From positions 186,001 to 250,000 of the forward strand of contig CAVPZG010000007.1 in the NCBI GenBank assembly GCA_963710205.1: DNA of 64,000 bases, written 5' to 3'. The position numbers and the translations under genes were made by a program. The notes beneath the pieces were generated by a model that saw only the letters and a list, made by a program, of their open reading frames with translations, was not told where the DNA came from and made no database searches. The DNA comes from Pacificimonas sp963710205 (GTDB lineage Bacteria > Pseudomonadota > Alphaproteobacteria > Sphingomonadales > Sphingomonadaceae). The first letter of the stretch is position 1. The number at the start of each line of letters is the position of its first letter. Shown here in pieces: positions 34,110 to 42,705 of the stretch.

Positions 34110-34694
34110 TCAGCCAAAACGGAAACCGGTCACGCGGCCATCTTCCGCGAAACAGGTAAAGCGCGAAAAGGACTGCCGGTCGCCGGCATCGCTGCTGTCG
34201 ATTGTCCCCGTGACGCGATAATCGCGGCCTTCCCGGGCAACATCCTCAATCAACGAAACGCGCGCGTCGGCCCCGTATCGGCTGCCCAGATCTTCCGCTT
34301 CGCGTGCGCAGGATTGTACCGCCGCCCGTTCCGAGGGGAAGCGGTCTGCATAACGTGGATCGATGCGTGCCCAGCCGTCGGAATTTGTCCAGCCATCATC
34401 CGTGCGCCTTTCGCGGTCGTCCGGATAGCGCTCTTCAGGATAACGGTCCTCTGGATATGGCGCTGGCGGCAGGGGCGTGCCGCGCCGTTCATCCCGGTCC
34501 TTCTTGCCGCTATTGGCAATCCCTATGATCGCCCCCAGCACGGCCGCGCCGATGATGGCATCGCCCAGATCGAAACCGTCATGGTGTCGCCGGTGTCTGT
34601 GCCGGTCGCGGGCATCGGCTCCGGTTGCGAAAGCAGACGCAATTCCCGTCACGAACAGGATCGCGATCAGCGCGAGGCGCAGGCTGGTAAACAT
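34110..34694 (-). CDS. Exported low-complexity protein, unknown function
   Basis: This 194-aa protein has a signal peptide (MFTSLRLALIAILFVTGIAS to ADA), then a His/Arg-rich stretch (DRHRHRRHHDG), a Gly/Ala hydrophobic segment (AIIGAAVLGAIIGIA), and a short repeat PEDRYPEERYPDDRE. The C-terminal 90 residues hold two Cys (SCAREA and FTCFAED) and are likely a small beta domain. The type is common in sphingomonads but I know no function. It lies 46 bp upstream of guaA. Confidence 0.7.
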   Translation of the reverse strand: MFTSLRLALIAILFVTGIASAFATGADARDRHRHRRHHDGFDLGDAIIGAAVLGAIIGIANSGKKDRDERRGTPLPPAPYPEDRYPEERYPDDRERRTDDGWTNSDGWARIDPRYADRFPSERAAVQSCAREAEDLGSRYGADARVSLIEDVAREGRDYRVTGTIDSSDAGDRQSFSRFTCFAEDGRVTGFRFG

Positions 34695-34762
34695 GATCGG
34701 ATTGCCCTCCGTTGAATGACGCGGCGCCCTGCCAGACCTCGGGTGTACCCTTGCTGAACCGA

Positions 34763-35197
34763 TCAGGCCATCAGTGCCGACAGACCTGACCGCCAGTTAT
34801 CTGGCAAAGGCATCGGCCTGCGCGCTTGACGGTCGACATATACATGAACGAAAAATCCCTCAGCCGCCGCGTCCTCCATATCTTTGGCGAAGATTCCGAC
34901 TTCATAGCGTACGCTCGATGTTCCAAGCCTTGCTACCCGCACGCCCGCTTCGACGGCCTGAGGAAAGGCCAGCGGCGCGGCATAGCGACAGCCCGTTTCC
35001 ACCACGAGCCCGATCATCGGTCCCGACTCCAGCTCAAGCAGACCTGCTTCAATCAGGTGCGCGTTAACGGCGGTATCGAACCAGCTGTAGTAAACGGTAT
35101 TGTTCACATGGCCGTAGATGTCGTTGTCCGCCCAGCGTGTGACGATCGGATACAGGACCGGATAGGCGGAGCGCGGCCGCAATGGTGTCCTGTTCAT
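34763..35197 (-). CDS. Acyl-CoA thioesterase, 4HBT/YbgC type
   Basis: The 144-aa hotdog-fold protein starts at 35197 (MNRTPLRPRSAY). The catalytic-loop signature RWADNDIYGHVNNTVYYSWFD contains the Asp of 4-hydroxybenzoyl-CoA thioesterases (about residue 24). It probably hydrolyses short or aromatic acyl-CoA; the substrate is not inferable. It follows the iron alcohol dehydrogenase by 10 bp. Confidence 0.85.
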   Translation of the reverse strand: MNRTPLRPRSAYPVLYPIVTRWADNDIYGHVNNTVYYSWFDTAVNAHLIEAGLLELESGPMIGLVVETGCRYAAPLAFPQAVEAGVRVARLGTSSVRYEVGIFAKDMEDAAAEGFFVHVYVDRQARRPMPLPDNWRSGLSALMA

Positions 35198-35207
35198 GCC
35201 GCTGCGT

Positions 35208-36350
35208 TCACAGGGCTGCCTCATATAGGCGCCGCGCATCGGCGCGGGTGATCGCCGCGGGATTGTTCACCAGCAGGCGTTCCTGCTTCATCGCTTCGTC
35301 CGCCAGCAGATCGAGATGCTCTGAGCCAACCCCGACATCCCGCAGCCGTGGGCTCAGCCCCGTATCAAAGGCAATCGCACGCAGCGCCTCGACAAATCCC
35401 TGCGCGCGGCCCTGCGTACCCAGCGCGCCAAGTTTCGGGTCCAGCTCGACAGCCAGCTCCGCGTAAAGGTCCCGCGCGGCCTCCATATTATGCCCCAGCA
35501 CGTGCGGCAGCATCAACGCGTTGGACAGTCCATGCGGTACATGAAAATGTCCGCCCAGCGGATAAGCAAGCGCATGAACACCAGCAACCGGTGCGTTGGA
35601 GAAGGCGACACCCGCCAGATGCGCGCCCAGCAGCATGGCGCCCCGGGCGTCGCGGTCATCCGGTTTATCGCAGGCCGCGCGGATGTTGGCCGCGAGTATC
35701 CGCAGAGCTTCCCGTGCCAGCGCGTCCGAAAGCGGATTCTTCAGGCGTTTCGAGGTATACGCCTCAATGGCGTGAACCATGGCGTCGATGCCTGTCGCCG
35801 CTGTGACATGGCGCGGCAATGCAAGGGTCAGGTCCGCATCCAGTACCGCCCAGTCGGCATAAAGTGCGGGCGAGACGATGCCCTTTTTCTCCGCACCTCC
35901 GACCGTCAGAATGGCAATCGGTGTCGCTTCCGATCCCGTTCCCGCGGTTGTCGGGACAAGAACGAGCGGCAGGCGTTTGCCGTTCGCCATATCGACGCCA
36001 TATATGTCGTTCAGCGCATCGCCGGAGCCGATCAGATAGGCTGCCGTCTTGGCGACATCCATCGGGCTGCCGCCGCCGAAACCAACAACCGCGACGGCAC
36101 CGGCTTCCCGCCCCATCGCTGCCGCAGCCTCGACCGTCGCTGCGCTCGGGTCGGCTTCAACCGCATCGAAGATGGCGATCCGGCGGTCCGACAGACCATC
36201 CAGCGCTTCGTTCACCAGGCCGAGCGCGCGGACGGTCGTATCGGTCACGAATAGAACGGGGCCTGCGGGAACGAGGTCGCCGAGCCGTCCTGCGCTCCCC
36301 GCACCGGAAACGACTCGCGGGCCGTAATTGAACTGAAAAGACTGGGTCAT
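35208..36350 (-). CDS. Iron-containing alcohol dehydrogenase
   Basis: The 380-aa protein starts at 36350 (MTQSFQFNYGPRVVSG). It shows the NAD-binding GGGSPMDVAKTAA (about residue 95), TTAGTGSEAT, and metal ligands in AYPLGGHFHVPHGLSNA and LPHVLGHN, the group III Fe-ADH signature. It oxidises an alcohol or reduces an aldehyde or ketone; substrate unknown. It is cotranscribed with the thioesterase. Confidence 0.92.
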   Translation of the reverse strand: MTQSFQFNYGPRVVSGAGSAGRLGDLVPAGPVLFVTDTTVRALGLVNEALDGLSDRRIAIFDAVEADPSAATVEAAAAMGREAGAVAVVGFGGGSPMDVAKTAAYLIGSGDALNDIYGVDMANGKRLPLVLVPTTAGTGSEATPIAILTVGGAEKKGIVSPALYADWAVLDADLTLALPRHVTAATGIDAMVHAIEAYTSKRLKNPLSDALAREALRILAANIRAACDKPDDRDARGAMLLGAHLAGVAFSNAPVAGVHALAYPLGGHFHVPHGLSNALMLPHVLGHNMEAARDLYAELAVELDPKLGALGTQGRAQGFVEALRAIAFDTGLSPRLRDVGVGSEHLDLLADEAMKQERLLVNNPAAITRADARRLYEAAL

Positions 36351-36556
36351 GCTGCCATTTGTGGTCGAATCAAGGGAAGCGCGCAAGGTTTCGCACAACT
36401 CGTCCCATGTTCTGCACGCCCCCGCGACTCGCGCAGTTCGGCAGGGCGACTCGTCATCAACAGTCTTTTAATGTAATCATGGCAGTTACGGGGTGTTGAG
36501 GTGAGTCGCTGATACCGGACTGCAAGTGTGTTGGCGTCGTTTTTTGGGGAATGTCC

Positions 36557-37039
36557 ATGTTGGGTAGCGCGCAACTCAGTCTTCGCGGCGATCAGAATGC
36601 AGAGGCATCCACTCCACTCCGATCCGTACTCCCCGAAGGTGATCGCCGCAATGACGGCCAGTGCCTTGCCTTGGTCCGGTCTCTGGCAGGTGACATGCCG
36701 CTTCGCCTTGCCGCTGCAAGTCCGGACGACCGTCCATCCTTGACGGGGGCAGTCATGCGGCTGCGTCGTTTTGTGCGTTTCTATCCTGCTTTCACGGGGG
36801 CGGCCTTATTCGCAACTGATGGCAAACTGATCGCCAGCGCCGATTTCCGCACCATTGAACAGCCTGTGGAAAGCGATCTGTTCTGGAGTGAGCAGGCAAC
36901 GCTCGCCCTTGGTGTGACGACGGACGAAGTACTCGCCCGCGCAGTTTCCCCGTTCGGCAGTGACGCGCTTCTTTATGCCAACGTCCATTGCCCGCGCGGA
37001 ACGAACAGCTGCGGGATCGTTGTCACGCGTCTGCGCTAA
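36557..37039 (+). CDS. Hypothetical protein, unknown function
   Basis: The 160-aa protein starts at 36557, with GGGGA six bases upstream; an ATG at 36551 is too close to that site. No signal peptide. The C-terminal half (AALFATDGKLIASADFRTIEQ, then a GIVVTRLR end) alternates strands and helices like a small PAS/roadblock-type sensor domain, but no family is recognised. It is a single gene, ended by the strong terminator at 37061. Confidence 0.6.
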   Translation: MLGSAQLSLRGDQNAEASTPLRSVLPEGDRRNDGQCLALVRSLAGDMPLRLAAASPDDRPSLTGAVMRLRRFVRFYPAFTGAALFATDGKLIASADFRTIEQPVESDLFWSEQATLALGVTTDEVLARAVSPFGSDALLYANVHCPRGTNSCGIVVTRLR

Positions 37040-37054
37040 CGGGGACGTTCCAAC

Positions 37055-37096
37055 AAAAAAGGGCCGGTGAGCGATACGCTCACCGGCCCTTTTTTT
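37055..37096. terminator. Bidirectional intrinsic terminator
   Basis: A perfect 13-bp GC-rich stem (GGGCCGGTGAGCG at 37061-37073, complement at 37077-37089) with an ATA loop is flanked by six A on the left and seven T on the right, so it works in both directions. It ends the hypothetical gene on the plus strand and the ribosomal alpha operon (rplQ) on the minus strand. Confidence 0.95.
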
Positions 37097-37116
37097 ATAG
37101 GCTTACCGATCCCGAA

Positions 37117-37539
37117 TCAGGCAGCTTCATCCATATCGTCATCGGACTGCACCGGGCCGGAATCCTGACCCTTCGCTTCCGTGTCGCGGTCGACAAATTC
37201 GATAATCGCCATAGGCGCCGCATCCGACTGACGCATACCGAGCTTCAAAACACGCGTGTAGCCGCCGGGACGATCGGAATAACGATCCGCCAACACTTCA
37301 AACAGTTTCTTCAACTGGGTCTCGTCCATCAGACGGGACATGGCGAGGCGGCGATTGGAAAGACCGCCCTTCTTGGCCAGCGTCACCAGTTTCTCGACAT
37401 AAGGACGCAGCGCCTTCGCCTTTGGCAGCGTGGTCTTGATCTGTTCATGCTTGATCAGCGCCGCCGCCATATTCCGCATCAGTGCGATGCGGTGGCTGGA
37501 AGTCCGCTGTAGTTTCGGTTGTCCGTGACGATGACGCAT
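37117..37539 (-). CDS. rplQ: 50S ribosomal protein L17
   Basis: This 140-aa protein begins MRHRHGQPKLQRTSSHRIAL, the family signature. It lies near the peptide exit side of the 50S subunit. An acidic C-terminal tail (SDDDMDEAA) makes it slightly longer than the E. coli protein. Last gene of the alpha operon, followed by the strong terminator. Confidence 0.98.
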   Translation of the reverse strand: MRHRHGQPKLQRTSSHRIALMRNMAAALIKHEQIKTTLPKAKALRPYVEKLVTLAKKGGLSNRRLAMSRLMDETQLKKLFEVLADRYSDRPGGYTRVLKLGMRQSDAAPMAIIEFVDRDTEAKGQDSGPVQSDDDMDEAA

Positions 37540-37634
37540 GATTATTTCCTTTGTTTATAAAGGGGCCGTATCAGGTACCCCAGAACAGGCGGCATAAAAC
37601 GGGTAGCCGCCCATGACCCGTATGAGAACCGGCG

Positions 37635-38681
37635 TTAGCCGAGCAGATCCTGCTCCATCTTCTTGGCCATTTCCTCAATGTTCTCCGGCGGCCAGCCTGG
37701 CAGTTCCATGCCAAGGCGCAGGCCCATGGACGAAAGAACTTCCTTGATCTCGTTCAGCGACTTGCGGCCAAAGTTTGGAGTGCGCAGCATCTCCGCTTCG
37801 GTCTTCTGAACAAGATCGCCAATGTAAATGATGTTGTCATTCTTGAGGCAGTTCGCCGAACGGACGCTCAGCTCCAGTTCGTCGACCTTCTTGAGGAGGA
37901 AGCGGTTGACCTGATCGTCATTTTCTTCTTCCGCTGTCTGCGCAGTCGAAGGCGCCGCCTGGATTGCGCTCGGCTCTTCGAAATTAATGAACAGCGCCAG
38001 CTGATCCTGCAGGATACGCGCGGAATAGGCCACGGCATCTTCAGGCTTCACCGTACCGTCGGTCTCGACGGTCAGCAGCAGGCGATCATAGTCGAGTTCC
38101 TGGCCGACACGGGCATTTTCGACCTTGTAGGACACCTGTCGAACCGGTGAATAGAGCGAGTCGACCGGGATCAGACCAATCGGCGCATCGGCGGCACGAT
38201 TGGCGGCCGCCGTACTGTAACCCTTGCCCGTATTCGCTGTCAGTTCGAGATTCAGGCTCGCACCGTCATCGAGATGACAGATCACATGGTCGGGATTCAT
38301 GATTTCCATGTCGGATGACACGGCAATCTGGCCAGCCTTGACTTCGCCCGGACCCGTTGCGCTCAGCTGAAGGCGCTTCTGTTCGTTGCCCTCCATCTTC
38401 AGGGCGACCTGCTTGATGTTGAGGACTATGTCGGTGACGTCCTCGCGCACGCCGGGGAGCGAGGAAAACTCGTGCAGCGCTCCATCGAGCTTGATTGAGG
38501 TGATCGCCGCGCCTTGCAGCGACGAAAGAAGCACGCGGCGCAGCGCGTTGCCAAGCGTCAGCCCGAAGCCGCGCTCGAGCGGTTCGGCGACGAAAGTCGC
38601 ACGGGAGTTTGTAACGCTACCCTTGGTTTCAAGGGCGCTCGGCTTGGTAAGTTCCTGCCAGTTCTTCGCGTTAACGGCCAT
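37635..38681 (-). CDS. rpoA: RNA polymerase alpha subunit
   Basis: This 348-aa protein has the N-terminal assembly domain (ERGFGLTLGNALRRVLLSS, residues 33-51), an acidic linker (QTAEEENDDQ, about 250) and the C-terminal domain that contacts UP elements and activators (NCLKNDNIIYIGDL, then LRTPNFGRKSLNEIKEVL). It sits between rpsK and rplQ as usual in the alpha operon. Confidence 0.98.
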   Translation of the reverse strand: MAVNAKNWQELTKPSALETKGSVTNSRATFVAEPLERGFGLTLGNALRRVLLSSLQGAAITSIKLDGALHEFSSLPGVREDVTDIVLNIKQVALKMEGNEQKRLQLSATGPGEVKAGQIAVSSDMEIMNPDHVICHLDDGASLNLELTANTGKGYSTAAANRAADAPIGLIPVDSLYSPVRQVSYKVENARVGQELDYDRLLLTVETDGTVKPEDAVAYSARILQDQLALFINFEEPSAIQAAPSTAQTAEEENDDQVNRFLLKKVDELELSVRSANCLKNDNIIYIGDLVQKTEAEMLRTPNFGRKSLNEIKEVLSSMGLRLGMELPGWPPENIEEMAKKMEQDLLG

Positions 38682-38779
38682 CTATATGGTTTCCCTTCGG
38701 GAGTATTCTGGAGTGCCGGATATGGGGGTACATCCGGCGTGAAACGAAGCGGACGTGCACATCCGCTCCGGCTCGATGT

Positions 38780-39169
38780 TCAGACGCGGCGACGCTTGGG
38801 CGGGCGAACACCATTATGCGGGATTGGCGTCACATCGCGGATCGCCGTGATGGTGAAACCGATCGCGGAAAGCGCGCGAAGGGCGGATTCGCGACCGGAA
38901 CCAGGACCCTTCACTTCGACTTCCAGCGTGCGCATGCCGTGCTCCTGCGCCTTGCGTCCCGCATCTTCCGCGGCCACCTGGGCTGCGTAGGGTGTCGATT
39001 TGCGACTGCCCTTGAACCCCATCATGCCCGAAGATGACCAGCTGATCGCATTGCCCTGCGCGTCGGTGATGGTGACCATCGTATTGTTGAAAGTGGAGTT
39101 CACATGAGCGACGCCCGACGTGATATTCTTGCGTTCCCTGCGGCGAACGCGACCTGGTTCTTTTGCCAT
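38780..39169 (-). CDS. rpsK: 30S ribosomal protein S11
   Basis: The 129-aa protein shows GVAHVNSTFNNTMVTITD near the N-terminus, SSGMMGFKGSRKSTPYAAQ, and the conserved end TPIPHNGVRPPKRRRV. It forms the platform of the 30S subunit near the mRNA exit. It is 12 bp downstream of rpsM. Confidence 0.98.
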   Translation of the reverse strand: MAKEPGRVRRRERKNITSGVAHVNSTFNNTMVTITDAQGNAISWSSSGMMGFKGSRKSTPYAAQVAAEDAGRKAQEHGMRTLEVEVKGPGSGRESALRALSAIGFTITAIRDVTPIPHNGVRPPKRRRV

Positions 39170-39181
39170 GGTGAGCGTTCC

Positions 39182-39550
39182 TTACTTCTTCTTGCCGGCG
39201 ATGGCCTTGGGCTTACCCTTGCGGGTACGGGCGTTGGTGTGCGTGCGCTGGCCGCGGACAGGAAGTCCCCGGCGATGCCGCAGGCCGCGATAGCTGGCCA
39301 GATCCATCAGGCGCTTGATGTTCATCGAAACCTCGCGCCGCAGATCACCTTCGACCTGATGGTCGGCATCGATCATCTCGCGGATGGAGATCACTTCCTG
39401 CTCGGTCAGGTCCTGCACGCGACGATCGCGCGGAATCTTGAGCGTTTCAACGATATTGAGAGCAGACGTGCGTCCGATCCCGTGAATGTAGGTAAGGGCG
39501 ATCTCGACCCGTTTATTGGTCGGGATGTTGACGCCCGCAATGCGTGCCAC
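39182..39550 (-). CDS. rpsM: 30S ribosomal protein S13
   Basis: The 122-aa protein starts MARIAGVNIPTNKRVEIAL and has the HhH segment IHGIGRTSALNI and RHRRGLPVRGQRTHTNARTR. The Lys-rich tail reaches the P site. First gene of the alpha operon, about 136 nt after the predicted transcription start of the promoter at 39693-39721. rpsD is absent from the operon, as is normal in alphaproteobacteria. Confidence 0.98.
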   Translation of the reverse strand: MARIAGVNIPTNKRVEIALTYIHGIGRTSALNIVETLKIPRDRRVQDLTEQEVISIREMIDADHQVEGDLRREVSMNIKRLMDLASYRGLRHRRGLPVRGQRTHTNARTRKGKPKAIAGKKK

Positions 39551-39692
39551 GAATGTTCTCTCCTCGGCTCCACAGGCGGGCCGGGCTGGCCGCCTATCTC
39601 AAAGCGTTTGCTTCAATGCGAAGCACCAGCGTGGGCGGAAGCCCGGCCGGTGCCGTTCATTGGAATGAATTCGGTATTTCTCCGAAGATCGT

Positions 39693-39721
39693 CAGATAGG
39701 CGGCGAGTCGGTCACTGTCAA
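39693..39721 (-). promoter_or_regulatory. Sigma70-type promoter of the alpha operon
   Basis: On the minus strand, a perfect TTGACA (-35, 39721-39716) and TATCTG (-10, 39698-39693) are separated by exactly 17 bases. It lies in the 189-bp gap between adk and rpsM, the only long gap in this part of the cluster, so rpsM-rpsK-rpoA-rplQ can be transcribed on its own. Confidence 0.75.
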
Positions 39722-39739
39722 GCGTAGCTGACCGAACGG

Positions 39740-40390
39740 TTATTCATCCAGAATGGAGAATATGCTCGCCTTGACCTCATCCATCGACGCCATACCATCG
39801 ACGCGCGTTACCATGTTTCGCGCTTCGTAAATCGGCAGGATCGGCGCCGTTTTCGCGCGATACTCCTTTAAACGCGTGCGTACCGTTTCGGCATTGTCGT
39901 CCGGGCGGCGCTTAAAGGCGTTCGCTCCGCAGATATCGCAAATACCATGCACCTTCGGCATTTTGTGACGGTCGTGGTAACCCTCACCGCATTTTGAACA
40001 CGTAAAGCGACCTTCGACGCGGTCCACGAGCGCTTCTTCGTCGATGGAAAGTTCGATAACATGGTCGAGGACCATGTCTTTTTCGGACAGCATTGCATCC
40101 AGATGTCCGGCCTGCTTTTGCGTGCGCGGATAGCCGTCGAGAATGAAGCCGCCCTTCTGAATGTCTTCATCGTCCAGTCGTTCGGACACGATGCCGGACA
40201 CGATCTCGTCCGAAACCAGCTCGCCCGCGTCCATCACCGCCTTGGCCTTCAGCCCGACTGGCGTGCCCGCCTTTACAGCGGCCCGAAGCATATCACCGGT
40301 GGATAGCTGCACCATGCCCCGTTCGCGTTCCAGGAACGACGCCTGCGTTCCCTTGCCCGCGCCTGGCGGTCCCAGCAATATGATATTCAC
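39740..40390 (-). CDS. adk: Adenylate kinase, zinc-LID type
   Basis: The 216-aa enzyme (AMP + ATP to 2 ADP) has the P-loop LGPPGAGKGTQ (residues 5-15), AMP-binding DGYPRTQKQA, and a LID domain with four Cys (CSKCGEGYH and CDICGANAF) that should bind zinc structurally, unlike the Cys-free LID of E. coli. It lies between secY and rpsM. Confidence 0.97.
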   Translation of the reverse strand: MNIILLGPPGAGKGTQASFLERERGMVQLSTGDMLRAAVKAGTPVGLKAKAVMDAGELVSDEIVSGIVSERLDDEDIQKGGFILDGYPRTQKQAGHLDAMLSEKDMVLDHVIELSIDEEALVDRVEGRFTCSKCGEGYHDRHKMPKVHGICDICGANAFKRRPDDNAETVRTRLKEYRAKTAPILPIYEARNMVTRVDGMASMDEVKASIFSILDE

Positions 40391-40410
40391 GCCCCTGAAA
40401 TCCCCCGGAT

Positions 40411-41796
40411 TTAGCGCCGTTTACCGCGCAGCTTGGCCTTCTTGATAAGGCCTTCATATTGATGTGCAAGCAGATGCGACTGAATCTGCGCGACGGTATC
40501 CATGGTTACATTGACAACGATCAGCAGACTCGTTCCGCCAAACAGCAATGCCAGGCCATAAGCCCCCATCACAAATTCCGGCAACAGACAAATGAGGACC
40601 AGATAGGCCGCGCCGACCGTTGTGATGCGGGTCAGCACATGATCGAGATAGTCCGCCGTCCGCTGGCCCGGGCGGATGCCTGGAATGAAGCCGCCCTGCC
40701 GCTTCAGATTGTCAGAGGTTTCTTCGGGATTGAAGACGATGGCGGTGTAGAAGAAGGTGAAGAACGCGATGCCCAGGCCATAAAGCCCCATGTAAAGCGG
40801 CGTTCCATGCTGCAGCGCCGCCGTGACCTGAAGCATGAAATCGCCCCATGCACTGCCGCTGTCCGTCACGGGCGCACCTTGCGCCGCCGCGCCGCCACCT
40901 GAAAACTGCGCTACGGTCAGAGGTGCGAGCAGGATCGACGATGCGAAAATTGGAGGGATAACGCCCGACGTGTTCAGTTTCAGCGGCAGATGCGACGTCT
41001 CGGCCTGCGCCGGACGGCCATGGGCCACCTGTCGCTTTGGATATTGCACAAGCACACGTCTCTGCGCGCGCTCCATGAAACAGATGAAGGCAATGACACC
41101 AATACCGCCCAGGATGATCAGGATGACGGCGAAGTCCGAAATCGAACCCGTGCGGTTCTGTTCAAAAATGCCGACAAAAGCTCCGGGGAAGGTCGCGACA
41201 ATGCCGGCCATGATGATCAGCGAGATGCCGTTGCCGATGCCGCGTGCCGTGATCTGCTCGCCCAGCCACATCAGGAACATCGTGCCGCCAAGAAGTGTGA
41301 TCATGGTCGTGATCCGGAAGAACCAGCCTGGATCGATCACGGCGGAGCTGTCACCGCCCCAGCCTTCCAGGCCACGCGCGATGCCATAGCCCTGTACCAG
41401 CGTCAGGAATACGGTCCCAAGACGCGTGTACTGATTGATCTTCTTGCGGCCACTTTCACCCTCTTTTTTCAGCGCTGCCATGGTCGGCGACAGGGAAGTC
41501 ATCAGCTGAACAATGATCGAGGCCGTGATGTACGGCATGATGTTGAGCGCGACGATGGACATACGCTCCAGCGCGCCGCCCGAAAACATGTTGACGAAGT
41601 CGAGGACGCCGCCGCGCGTGCGATCGAACAGGATTTCCAGCTGCACTGGGTCTATGCCCGGCAGGGGAACAAAGGAACACAGCCGGAAAATAATGAGCGC
41701 ACCCAGTGTGAACCAGATGCGCTTCTTCAGATCTGAGGCCTTCGAAAACGAAGACCAGCTAAGGCCTGCTGCTAGCTGTTCGGCTGCTGATGCCAT
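40411..41796 (-). CDS. secY: Preprotein translocase subunit SecY
   Basis: The 461-aa protein starts at 41796 (MASAAEQLAAGLSWSSF). Ten membrane helices, the plug region FVNMFSGGALERMSIVALNIMP split around the start of helix 2, the signature GMGLITEQ-equivalent MWLGEQITARGIGNGISLI, and the cytosolic loop with QRRVLVQYPKR that binds SecA or the ribosome. Separated from rplO by a REP-like element. Confidence 0.97.
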   Translation of the reverse strand: MASAAEQLAAGLSWSSFSKASDLKKRIWFTLGALIIFRLCSFVPLPGIDPVQLEILFDRTRGGVLDFVNMFSGGALERMSIVALNIMPYITASIIVQLMTSLSPTMAALKKEGESGRKKINQYTRLGTVFLTLVQGYGIARGLEGWGGDSSAVIDPGWFFRITTMITLLGGTMFLMWLGEQITARGIGNGISLIIMAGIVATFPGAFVGIFEQNRTGSISDFAVILIILGGIGVIAFICFMERAQRRVLVQYPKRQVAHGRPAQAETSHLPLKLNTSGVIPPIFASSILLAPLTVAQFSGGGAAAQGAPVTDSGSAWGDFMLQVTAALQHGTPLYMGLYGLGIAFFTFFYTAIVFNPEETSDNLKRQGGFIPGIRPGQRTADYLDHVLTRITTVGAAYLVLICLLPEFVMGAYGLALLFGGTSLLIVVNVTMDTVAQIQSHLLAHQYEGLIKKAKLRGKRR

Positions 41797-41863
41797 GTGA
41801 TTTTGGTTCCCGCTCTTACGCTGAAGCGCGTACATAGGATGCCTGCGCGCAAGTTTCTATAAG

Positions 41864-41955
41864 CGTCACCCCCGGCAAAGGCCGGAGTCCATCTCAAAAC
41901 CGTCTGGGCTAGCGGAAGGATCAGGAGATGGATTCCGGCAGATGCCGAAATGACA
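41864..41955. repeat. REP-like interspersed palindromic element in the spc operon
   Basis: The left arm begins CGTCACCCCCGGCAAAGGCC and ends GTCCATCTC; the right arm is its imperfect inverted copy, beginning GAGATGGATTCCGGC and ending CCGAAATGAC. This is the familiar pattern of sphingomonad/alphaproteobacterial palindromic repeats (gtcaccccggc ... ggagtccatc). It would fold into a long stem-loop in the transcript between rplO and secY. Confidence 0.75.
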
Positions 41956-41961
41956 AATCCG

Positions 41962-42453
41962 CTATTTCTTTTCAGGCCAGACCTTTGGGCCAACAGTTTG
42001 GGTAACCGCGCCGCCAGCCTTCTCAACTGCGGCAACGGCACCTTTGGATGCGCGCGCAACAGTCAGTTCAACCTTTGACTTCAGTTCGCCCTTTGCAAGC
42101 AGGCTGATTCCATCCTTGCCGCCGCGAACCAGGCCGGCTTCGCGAAGGGCTGCTTCATCCAGCTTGCCCGCCTTCAGCTTCTTGTCATCAATCGCCTTCT
42201 GCAGCATGCCGAGGTTCAGTTCGGCATAGTCGGTCCCGAACGGATTGTTGAAGCCACGCTTTGGAATCCGCATATGGAGTGGCATCTGGCCGCCCTCGAA
42301 ACCCTTGATGGCGACACCGGAGCGGGCCTTCTGGCCCTTCATGCCGCGGCCGCCGGTCTTGCCCTTGCCGCTGCCTTCGCCGCGGCCAATACGCATGCGC
42401 TTCTTGCGCGCGCCCTGATTGTCGCTGAGATCACTTAACTTCATAGTCTGCAC
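41962..42453 (-). CDS. rplO: 50S ribosomal protein L15
   Basis: The 163-aa protein has the Gly/Lys/Arg-rich N-terminal extension (GRGEGSGKGKTGGRGMKGQK) that threads into 23S rRNA, then GGQMPLHMRIPKRGFNN. It is a late assembly protein. The 165-bp gap to secY downstream holds the REP-like repeat. Confidence 0.97.
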   Translation of the reverse strand: MQTMKLSDLSDNQGARKKRMRIGRGEGSGKGKTGGRGMKGQKARSGVAIKGFEGGQMPLHMRIPKRGFNNPFGTDYAELNLGMLQKAIDDKKLKAGKLDEAALREAGLVRGGKDGISLLAKGELKSKVELTVARASKGAVAAVEKAGGAVTQTVGPKVWPEKK

Positions 42454-42507
42454 TCGCTTTCGCTTTTGTTCGCGCTGGGAAAAAAGGCACCCGAAGGCGC
42501 GTCGGAT

Positions 42508-42699
42508 TTAGTCCTCGACAACCTGCACCAGATGCGGAATGGAATTGACCATGCCGCGCGTCGACGGCGTGTCTTCCAGTTCCACAACGCGGTGCATCTT
42601 GCCCAGGCCCAGTCCCCTCAGCGTCGCGCGCTGCTTTTCGGGGCGGCGGATCGGCGAGCCGATCTGCTTGACCTTCATCATCTTCTTCTTGTCAGCCAT
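42508..42699 (-). CDS. rpmD: 50S ribosomal protein L30
   Basis: The 63-aa protein shows MKVKQIGSPIRRPEKQRATL and LGLGKMHRVVELEDTP, the typical L30 ferredoxin-like fold. It lies six bases after rpsE in the standard rpsE-rpmD-rplO order. Confidence 0.96.
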   Translation of the reverse strand: MADKKKMMKVKQIGSPIRRPEKQRATLRGLGLGKMHRVVELEDTPSTRGMVNSIPHLVQVVED

Positions 42700-42705
42700 G
42701 ATAAA

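Noticed and set aside
36351..36556. Possible small gene or RNA in the gap before 36557
   Set aside because: No frame with convincing start or motif and no stable hairpin was seen; treated as an intergenic promoter region.
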